Source: Paraburkholderia sartisoli
GTDB lineage: Bacteria; Pseudomonadota; Gammaproteobacteria; Burkholderiales; Burkholderiaceae
Reading direction: 5' to 3'
Assembly (NCBI RefSeq): GCF_900107685.1
Contig: NZ_FNRQ01000007.1
Coordinates: 248,001-312,000, forward strand
DNA length: 64,000 nucleotides
Under the pieces are notes generated by a model. The model was given only the letters and a program-made list of their open reading frames with translations. It had not been told where the DNA came from and searched no databases. This document shows, in pieces, positions 58,302 to 64,000 of this stretch. The translations under genes and the position numbers were made by a program. Position 1 is the stretch's first letter. Each line of letters begins with the position of its first letter.

Positions 58302-59539
58302 CACGGCGCGACAACTCCCCCGCGCCGCTGACGCTGTCACGGGCGCTATTGCGTGCGAACGTGGTCTGCGCGCTACTCGCCGTGAGTCTGGTCGGCGGCA
58401 CGCTGATGATCGTCGGGACGCTGCAACTGCGCGCGCTGGCTGAACATAACCTGCAACTCGTCGCGCGCTCGATGGCTTACACGATCGAGGCAGCAGTCGT
58501 GTTCAACGATCACGCAGCAGCGCAGGATTCGCTGGCGCGAATGGCGACGGCGAACAGTGTCGAGGCGGTTTCGGCGTTCGATAGCCACGGCCAGCGCCTT
58601 GCCGCCTGGACGCGTGTCGGCGTCGACAAGGAAGATCCGGTGCGCAGGGTCATCCGCCGATGGCTGTTGAAGGAGCCTGTCACCGAACCCGTTTCGAGCG
58701 AAGGCGCCGTGGTCGGTGAAGTCCGCGTTCAGGGCAGCCCCGACGGGCTGCTCGGCTTTTTCGAAGCCGGGTTCCTGTGGATTTTCGCGTGCATGATCCT
58801 TAGCATGCTGGGTACGCTGTACCTGTCGCGTCGAATCTTCAAGACGATCACCGCACCACTTGTCGAATTGGCGCGGGTTACGCATCAGGTACGGACAGCC
58901 CGTTCCTTCGGTCAGCGCGTACCGCCCGCGCGAATCGCAGATCTCAACGATCTCGCAACCGACTTCAACAGCCTGCTCGACGAACTGGAGAAGTGGGAAG
59001 CCGGAATGCAACGCGAGAACCAGACGCTTGCCCATCAGGCGAATCACGACAGCCTGACTGGTCTGCCCAACCGGCTATCCTTCGAGGCGAGTCTTGATCA
59101 GGCGCTGACGCGCGCGGATGGCGACAGGCTGCGCTTCGCGTTGCTGTTCCTCGACTGCGACCGGTTCAAGGACATCAACGACACACTCGGCCACGCGGCC
59201 GGAGACCACGTGCTCGCCACGGTCGCACGCCGTATTCGCGAACAGTTGCGCGTCGGCGACATTGTGGCGCGTATAGGCGGTGACGAGTTTGCCGCGCTGC
59301 TTGCGCCGCTACGCGATCTCGGCGACGCCGCGCGCATCGCGCACAACGTCGCCGTTGCGATGCGCGAGCCGATTGTGCTCGACGACGGGACGCAGGTCGC
59401 GTCGTCGGTGAGTATTGGCGTCGCGGTTTATCCCGATGACGCAGCCAGCGCCACCAGCCTGATCCGCGTCGCGGATGCGGCCATGTACGAATCAAAGGCC
59501 CGGCAACGCGGATTGAGCGCATTCGATCAATCCGGTTGA
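58298..59539 (+). CDS. yfiN: YfiN-type membrane diguanylate cyclase
   Basis: This 413-residue protein has a membrane segment at about 20-43, a periplasmic CHASE8-like domain (about 50-155), a second membrane segment (about 157-177), HAMP (about 178-235) and GGDEF (about 245-405). The active-site motif is RIGGDEF at 326-331. Upstream, RVGD at 318-321 is an inhibitory I-site at the correct distance, so product feedback is likely. The enzyme makes c-di-GMP from GTP and is controlled by YfiR and YfiB. The ATG overlaps the yfiR stop. Confidence 0.93.
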   Translation: MTRRDNSPAPLTLSRALLRANVVCALLAVSLVGGTLMIVGTLQLRALAEHNLQLVARSMAYTIEAAVVFNDHAAAQDSLARMATANSVEAVSAFDSHGQRLAAWTRVGVDKEDPVRRVIRRWLLKEPVTEPVSSEGAVVGEVRVQGSPDGLLGFFEAGFLWIFACMILSMLGTLYLSRRIFKTITAPLVELARVTHQVRTARSFGQRVPPARIADLNDLATDFNSLLDELEKWEAGMQRENQTLAHQANHDSLTGLPNRLSFEASLDQALTRADGDRLRFALLFLDCDRFKDINDTLGHAAGDHVLATVARRIREQLRVGDIVARIGGDEFAALLAPLRDLGDAARIAHNVAVAMREPIVLDDGTQVASSVSIGVAVYPDDAASATSLIRVADAAMYESKARQRGLSAFDQSG

Positions 59540-59561
59540 GGGGACGTGAAGGAAACACAGC

Positions 59562-60077
59562 ATGCACGAATTGAATGTATCTCGCCTGATGCGCACAGCC
59601 ATCGTTGCTGGTGCAACTGTAGCTGCCCTGGCGCTCGGCGGCTGCCAGACGTCCGCACCCGCCACGCACGGCTTTACGCCCGCGCAGGTGACGGTGCTCA
59701 AGCAGCAGGGCTTCGTCGAGACCGCGGACGGCTGGACGCTCGGACTGTCCGACAAGGTGCTCTTCGACTCGGATGCGGACGCGCTCTCGATCGACAGCCA
59801 GCGCGCGATTGGCAAGCTCGGGGAATCCTTGCTTGCGGTAGGCATCGGGCATTTGCGCGTGTTCGGCTATACCGATGCGTCGGGAACCGATGCCTATAAC
59901 GACGCGCTCTCCGCGCGGCGCGCGGCGGCGGTGGCGCTTGCATTGACTGGCGCGGGCATGAACCCGGCCAACATCCAGCAACGCGGAATGGGCAAGCAAT
60001 ATCCGGTCGCGGACAATCGCACGGCGGAAGGGCGTGCACAGAACCGGCGCGTGGCGATCGTCGTCGAGGCAGAGTAA
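59562..60077 (+). CDS. yfiB: YfiB-type OmpA-like outer-membrane lipoprotein
   Basis: This 171-residue protein has a lipoprotein signal ending in the lipobox LALGGC, so Cys 28 would be acylated. The C-terminal OmpA-like domain (about 60-170) has VLFDSDADALSIDSQRAI and the peptidoglycan-binding DASGTDAYNDALSARRAA and NRRVAIVV. YfiB activates YfiN by sequestering YfiR at the outer membrane. AAGGAAA lies seven bases before the ATG. A start at Met 10 (MRTAIVAG) is an alternative that still keeps the signal. Confidence 0.92.
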   Translation: MHELNVSRLMRTAIVAGATVAALALGGCQTSAPATHGFTPAQVTVLKQQGFVETADGWTLGLSDKVLFDSDADALSIDSQRAIGKLGESLLAVGIGHLRVFGYTDASGTDAYNDALSARRAAAVALALTGAGMNPANIQQRGMGKQYPVADNRTAEGRAQNRRVAIVVEAE

Positions 60078-60078
60078 A

Positions 60079-60105
60079 GAGGCAGGCCTGGAGAGGGGCT
60101 GCCTC
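60079..60105. terminator. Possible bidirectional terminator between yfiB and argE
   Basis: GAGGCAG and CTGCCTC are perfect 7-bp arms around a 13-nt loop. Neither side has a long T-run, so termination is uncertain. The position between two convergent operons fits such a role. Confidence 0.4.
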
Positions 60106-60120
60106 CTCGATGCATGCGTC

Positions 60121-61284
60121 TCAAGACGCAGCCGAGAGATAAACCGCCAGACGAGCCAGCATCGCATCGCAATTGTGCAATTGCTCGACGGTGACGAATT
60201 CGTCCGGCTTGTGCCCCTGGTCCATGCTGCCTGGTCCGCACACCACCGTGGGAATGCCCACCTGATCGAAGAGCCCGCCCTCGGTGCCAAACGCCACCGT
60301 GCCGAAGTCGCTAGAGCCGCTGAGCAACGCCAGAAGACGCGCCGCTTCGCTGTCGGGTGGCGTAGCCAGGCCCGGATAGGCGGAGAGCGGCTGAAGGTGG
60401 ATGTCGGTGTCGGACTTCACTGCGCGCATCTTTGGCAGCAGCTCAGCCTCGACGTAGTGCTGCAAGTCGTCGGCGACCCGGTTGGCATCGAAGCCCGGCA
60501 GCGCGCGCACTTCGAAGTCGAATTCGCATTCGGCCGGCACGATGTTGAGCGCCCGCCCGCCCTTGATCACGCCCGTCTGCACGGTGGAGAACGGTGGATC
60601 GAATCGCGCGTCGTGGTGCTCGGGCTGCGCCAGCTGCTCGCCGATCTCTTCCAGGCGACCGATCATCCGCGCGGCGTATTGAATCGCGTTGACGCCATAC
60701 GGCGCGTAGGCCGAGTGGCACGGCGCGCCTTTCACCTGACAGCGCATCGCCAGCTTGCCCTTGTGGCCCAGCACCGGCTTGAGCCCGGTCGGCTCGCCAA
60801 TCAGGCAAAGCGCCGGCTTGTGCGTGCGTCGTTCCAGTTCCGCCAGCATCGGCCGCACGCCGAGGCATCCCACTTCCTCGTCGTACGAAAAAGCGAGATG
60901 CACGGGCAGCTTCAGATCGCACTCGATGAACGCTGGTACCGCCGCCAGCACCGAAGCGATGAAGCCCTTCATGTCGGCCGTGCCGCGGCCATACAGACGC
61001 CCGTCGCGTTCGGTGAGACGGAATGCATCGACGGTCCACGGCTGGCCATCGACGGGCACGACGTCCGTATGGCCGGACAGCACGATACCGCCGCCCTCAC
61101 GCGGACCGATGGTCGCGAACAGATTCGCCTTGGTGCGCTCGACGTTATAGAACAGCTCGCTTTCGACACCGAGTTCGTCGAGGTAATCACGAATGAATTC
61201 GATCATCTCCAGATTGGAGTCACGGCTAACAGTGGCGAAGCCGATCAGCCGTTCAAGTAGCGCACGGCTGGACCGGTCATTCAT
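60121..61284 (-). CDS. argE: ArgE-like M20 deacylase (acetylornithine deacetylase family)
   Basis: This 387-residue protein is an M20 metallopeptidase of the ArgE type. Visible are SGHTDVVP with the first metal His and Asp, GRGTADMKGF, the metal/catalytic FSYDEEVGCLG, GEPTGLKP and the C-terminal GPGSMDQGHKPDEFVTVEQ with the last metal His. ArgE removes acetyl groups from N-acetylornithine, but relatives act on many N-acyl amino acids. Because the neighbours are a monooxygenase, a Rid protein and a DUF1028 protein rather than arg genes, the substrate may be a different N-acyl or carbamoyl compound. It overlaps the DUF1028 gene by eight bases. Confidence 0.9.
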   Translation of the reverse strand: MNDRSSRALLERLIGFATVSRDSNLEMIEFIRDYLDELGVESELFYNVERTKANLFATIGPREGGGIVLSGHTDVVPVDGQPWTVDAFRLTERDGRLYGRGTADMKGFIASVLAAVPAFIECDLKLPVHLAFSYDEEVGCLGVRPMLAELERRTHKPALCLIGEPTGLKPVLGHKGKLAMRCQVKGAPCHSAYAPYGVNAIQYAARMIGRLEEIGEQLAQPEHHDARFDPPFSTVQTGVIKGGRALNIVPAECEFDFEVRALPGFDANRVADDLQHYVEAELLPKMRAVKSDTDIHLQPLSAYPGLATPPDSEAARLLALLSGSSDFGTVAFGTEGGLFDQVGIPTVVCGPGSMDQGHKPDEFVTVEQLHNCDAMLARLAVYLSAAS

Positions 61285-61954
61285 TGCCGGGCACTCCGTA
61301 GCTGGGCGCGGCAGTCGGATTCAACGCCCGCGTCAGGTAGTCCTGCATCTGCGGCCGATATGCCTGCCATAGCCTGTCGAGCTGGCCGATGGGATCGTCA
61401 TCGGCCCAGTCGACCCGCAAATCCGCGATCGGCCAGATCACGTCGCCCACGATCCTGAGCGCCGCCGAATGCACGGGCCCCGCTTCGCCGCCGGCGGCCA
61501 TCGCGGCATGCATGGCCGCGAGCAGGCGGTCGGCGAGCGTGCCGGGTGCCTGCTCGAATGCCGGAACCATCGCCTCGATCACTTCGATGCCAGTCAGCAT
61601 GTTGCCCGCGGCTACGCATTGCCTGCCAGCCACGGCGTGATACGTGCCCAGCGCTTCCTTGCCGCTGAAGAATGCCGTGCGACCCTGGCCGTCGATCACC
61701 GTCACCTGCCGGTATTCGCTCCACTCGCTCGCGCCGAGCGCACGGTCCAGCGCCGCGGCGGGATCGAGTTTTCCGTTCTCCAGAAGATCGAGAATCTGCG
61801 GGCCGAGCGCAGGCAGCGTCACGTTTTGCGTCGCCACCGCGCCCACGCCTGCGCGCACCCATGGGCATCGGGCGCCTACCGCGATGCTGGACGAACTGAT
61901 CGCGATGCCGAGCTGCCCGGATTCCGGACAACGTCCGACGATAGAGAATGTCAT
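61277..61954 (-). CDS. DUF1028 family protein (Ntn-hydrolase-like)
   Basis: This 225-residue protein matches DUF1028: MTFSIVGRCPESGQLGIAISSSSIAVGARCPWVRAGVGAVATQNVTLP at the start, LGASEWSEYRQVTVIDGQGRTAFFSGKEALG and NMLTGIEVIEAMVPAF. The family has an Ntn-hydrolase-like fold and was proposed to act on small amides. AAGGAGC lies seven bases before the ATG. It is sandwiched between the M20 deacylase (8-base overlap) and the Rid gene, so it is part of the same pathway. The reaction is unknown. Confidence 0.88.
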   Translation of the reverse strand: MTFSIVGRCPESGQLGIAISSSSIAVGARCPWVRAGVGAVATQNVTLPALGPQILDLLENGKLDPAAALDRALGASEWSEYRQVTVIDGQGRTAFFSGKEALGTYHAVAGRQCVAAGNMLTGIEVIEAMVPAFEQAPGTLADRLLAAMHAAMAAGGEAGPVHSAALRIVGDVIWPIADLRVDWADDDPIGQLDRLWQAYRPQMQDYLTRALNPTAAPSYGVPGNE

Positions 61955-61964
61955 ATCCCGCTCC

Positions 61965-62402
61965 TTAAGCCTTCGGCGACGTCCATCCATCCGGAATGAC
62001 CGCGATAACGTCGATCTCCATCAACCACTGCGGCTGACCCAGCGCGACCACGACGAGTCCGGTGGAAATGGGAAACACGCCCTTCAACCACTTGCCGACT
62101 TCCTGATAGACAGGCTCACGGTAACGGATGTCGGTCAGGAACGTCGTCGTCTTGACGATGTGAGACAGGTCGCTGCCCGCCTCTTCCAGCAACTGCTTGA
62201 CGTTCTTCATCGCCTGCTCGGCCTGGGCGCGCGGATCGCCGAGACCAACCAGGCGGCCCTCGAAATCCGTTGCCACCTGGCCGCGCACATAGACGGTGTT
62301 GCCGGCGCGCACGGCCTGGCAAAGATCGTTGTCGAGCGTCTGGTTCGGATACGTATCCTTCGTGTTGAACATGCGGATACGGGTATGCGTGGGTTGGCTC
62401 AT
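61965..62402 (-). CDS. RidA family protein lacking the imine-deaminase Arg
   Basis: This 145-residue protein has the YjgF/RidA fold: YVRGQVATDFEGRLVGLGDPRAQAEQAMKNVKQLLEEAG, FLTDIRYREPVYQEVGKWL and WLMEIDVIAVIPDG. RidA enzymes hydrolyse reactive imines or enamines and use an Arg in the segment PxRSxVxV; here the position reads FPISTGLVVVAL, so Arg is replaced by Ser. Members of other Rid subgroups without this Arg occur in catabolic operons with monooxygenases. ATG 62402 is preferred over the adjacent TTG. It follows the monooxygenase by 53 bp. Confidence 0.88.
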   Translation of the reverse strand: MSQPTHTRIRMFNTKDTYPNQTLDNDLCQAVRAGNTVYVRGQVATDFEGRLVGLGDPRAQAEQAMKNVKQLLEEAGSDLSHIVKTTTFLTDIRYREPVYQEVGKWLKGVFPISTGLVVVALGQPQWLMEIDVIAVIPDGWTSPKA

Positions 62403-62455
62403 CAATGCACCTTAATGCCTGGAAGAAATGGATTGCGGATCAAGGAGCGCATGCA

Positions 62456-63805
62456 TCAGTTCACGCTCATCTCGCTGATTTTATGGGGGCGTGGACCGGT
62501 GGACGTGTTTTCAGCGTTTTCCTCGCCGCAGCGATGTGCTTCGCGTTGCGGTCCATCGTAATACGCCAGATATTTGCGCTGCGTGACGATGTGATCGGCG
62601 ATGTGCTTCGCGTCGTGCCACACGCCCCAGATAAACGCGGAGCCGCGGCGCGACAGCCAGGGCAGGCCGAGGAAATAGATGCCAGGCTCCTTCGACACGC
62701 CGCGCTGATGTTTCGGCTTGCCTTTCTCATCGAAGGCGTCGACGTTCAACCAGCTGAAATCGACGGCATACCCGGTCGCCCAGACAATCGAGGTCACGCC
62801 GGCTTTCGCCAGATCGAGATCGTGCAGCGGGTTCGTCACGCATTCCGGGTCCGCGGGAATGACGCGGGCTTCGGGTTCCTCGGGAAGATCGAGACCGTTG
62901 CGTCTGGCATACGTGTCGGCTGCGTCCAGCAGCGACAGATAGTTCTCGTCGCCGCGCGTGATGTTCTCCGCGAGATCCGCTTCGAAGGTCACGACGCCAT
63001 CGTGGAACGATTTCGTCAGACCAACCAGCGTGATGCCCTGATGCGCAAGACGCCGGAAATCCACGGTGTGGCCGCCACGCGAACCGCTCACCGCGATCGT
63101 GACGTGCTCCCTGCCGGGTTTCATGACCTCCGCGTCCCATTCGCCGAGCACGCCCAGCCACCAGCAGAAGTCGCGACCGCGATAGGCGCGCGGCGGGCGA
63201 TCATGCGCGCCGACCGACAGATAGACGCGCTTGCCCGCACGTTGCAACTCGTCCGCGATCTGCACGCCCGACGATCCCGCCCCCACCACCAGCACGCCGC
63301 CTTCGGGTAATTGCGCGGGATTGCGGTAGTCGGCGGAATGAATCTGCGTGAGACGCGCATCCTGCGGCGCGATCGGCGGAATGACGGGGCGCTGGAAGGG
63401 TCCCGTCGCGACGACCACGCGAGCGGCCTCGATCGTGCCCTCCGATGTTTCGACGGTGAAGCCGTGCCGCCCCTCATTGCGCACGACCTTCCCGACTTCC
63501 ACGCCGGTACGGATCGGCGCTTCGAACTTCCTCGCATAGGCGACGAAATAGTCGGCGACCTGCTCCTTCGAAGCAAATGCGTTGGGGTCGAAGTCCGCGA
63601 ACTCGAGATTCGGGAACCGGTCGTGCCACGCCGGGCCATTGGCCACCAGCGAATCCCAACGTCCCGTGCGCCAGCGCTCGGCGATCCGGGCGCGTTCCAG
63701 CACGAGATGCGGCACGCCGAGCCGGCTCAAATGTTCACTCATGGCGACGCCGGCCTGACCGGCGCCGACCACAAGCGTGTCGATTGACGTTGTTTCCACT
63801 GTCAT
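62456..63805 (-). CDS. Flavin-containing monooxygenase (CzcO/FMO-like)
   Basis: This ~449-residue protein has two Rossmann motifs: VVGAGQAGVAMSEHLSRLG (about 12-30, FAD) and VLVVGAGSSGVQIADELQ (about 165-182, NADPH). FMO-type stretches are VATGPFQRPVIPP, IHSADYRNPAQL and ATGYAVDFSWLNVDAF, which contains the ATGY motif. The family inserts oxygen into nucleophilic N or S atoms or, in the Baeyer-Villiger group, next to carbonyls. AAGGA seven bases before ATG 63805 supports this start; the frame extends to 63991. It is the first gene of the operon with Rid, DUF1028 and ArgE-like proteins. The substrate is unknown. Confidence 0.9.
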   Translation of the reverse strand: MTVETTSIDTLVVGAGQAGVAMSEHLSRLGVPHLVLERARIAERWRTGRWDSLVANGPAWHDRFPNLEFADFDPNAFASKEQVADYFVAYARKFEAPIRTGVEVGKVVRNEGRHGFTVETSEGTIEAARVVVATGPFQRPVIPPIAPQDARLTQIHSADYRNPAQLPEGGVLVVGAGSSGVQIADELQRAGKRVYLSVGAHDRPPRAYRGRDFCWWLGVLGEWDAEVMKPGREHVTIAVSGSRGGHTVDFRRLAHQGITLVGLTKSFHDGVVTFEADLAENITRGDENYLSLLDAADTYARRNGLDLPEEPEARVIPADPECVTNPLHDLDLAKAGVTSIVWATGYAVDFSWLNVDAFDEKGKPKHQRGVSKEPGIYFLGLPWLSRRGSAFIWGVWHDAKHIADHIVTQRKYLAYYDGPQREAHRCGEENAENTSTGPRPHKISEMSVN

Positions 63806-64000
63806 GGCTGTGTCCTTCTGAAAAGGCGGAATGTTTCGATCCGGTTGCGGCCTCGCGGTCTTTGAGCGCTCGCGACCGTTGTGGACCCAGTCGTGTTTCC
63901 CGCAGCGCGCTGCCGCCTGGTCCGTTCGTCTGGATGAAAATCTACGCGCCCCTTCAGAATCTGAAAAATATATTAAAAAAATGCATGGCATCGGATTTAC
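63806..64000. other. Promoter-containing right edge
   Basis: This 195-bp stretch lies upstream of the monooxygenase operon. It is AT-rich at 63950-63985. No intact gene was recognised; the plausible role is the operon promoter. Confidence 0.4.

Noticed and set aside
60115..60130. TGCGTCT-CA-AGACGCA inverted repeat at the argE end
   Set aside because: It overlaps the argE stop and has only a 2-nt loop and no T-run, so a terminator role is not supported.
1..64000. tRNA, rRNA or CRISPR array
   Set aside because: No cloverleaf-like conserved segments or regularly spaced repeats were seen.

Overview
The window is a GC-rich chromosomal segment that reads as a member of the Burkholderiaceae, most likely Paraburkholderia, Caballeronia or Burkholderia. 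The evidence is the Burkholderia-style porin, the DUF4148 and DUF3562 small proteins, the large number of LysR regulators, the imuA-imuB-dnaE2 mutagenesis cassette, and the wide set of aromatic-degradation enzymes. No rRNA, tRNA, CRISPR array, prophage or intact insertion sequence was seen.

Region 1 (1-5540) holds the N-terminal part of a bifunctional penicillin-binding protein, a three-gene ribose/fructose-type ABC importer, and a GapN-like aldehyde dehydrogenase, all on the minus strand.

Region 2 (5638-19659) is the most distinctive block. It is a minus-strand catabolic cluster with a porin, an amidohydrolase, a GMC oxidoreductase, an acyl-CoA ligase, a stand-alone citryl-CoA-lyase-like protein, an MhqO-like extradiol dioxygenase with an MhqD-like hydrolase, maleylacetate reductase, NIPSNAP, an intradiol (hydroxyquinol 1,2-type) dioxygenase, YciI, a beta-hydroxyacid dehydrogenase and an NTF2-like protein. 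A divergent GntR/UTRA regulator flanks it. A 14-bp palindrome (AATGTTCGAACATT) lies between regulator and porin, and a near copy lies before the CoA ligase, so the two transcripts look like one regulon. The intradiol dioxygenase and maleylacetate reductase point to a hydroxyquinol-type lower pathway; the upper substrate is unknown.

Region 3 (19714-31704) contains a LysR/pirin pair, an XRE-cupin regulator, the SOS mutasome imuA-imuB-dnaE2 behind a clear LexA box, a 4-hydroxyphenylpyruvate dioxygenase, and pcaQ divergent from pcaHG with PcaQ-type dyads between them. Region 4 (31819-44510) holds a class II aldolase, a small H-NS-like protein, two MFS transporters, an isocitrate lyase/PEP mutase family enzyme, an ECF sigma/anti-sigma pair with a second anti-sigma-like protein, DUF4148 and DUF3562 proteins, a double carboxymuconolactone-decarboxylase-domain protein, and three LysR regulators.

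Region 5 (44511-57162) is more accessory in character. It has NTF2, a probable aldo/keto reductase remnant, an ECF42-type sigma factor overlapping a DGPF/YCII partner, a MoaD-like protein with a Gly-Gly tail beside a BNR-repeat protein, a YhcG/DUF1016 PDDEXK nuclease with two related perfect hairpins, a degenerate cyclopropane synthase homologue, a ClC protein, an SDR lacking its catalytic Tyr/Lys, a frameshifted LysE remnant, and an HxlR regulator divergent from an F420-reductase-like protein. Region 6 (57163-63805) holds a YfiR-YfiN-YfiB c-di-GMP module convergent with an operon of FMO-type monooxygenase, Rid protein, DUF1028 protein and ArgE-like deacylase.
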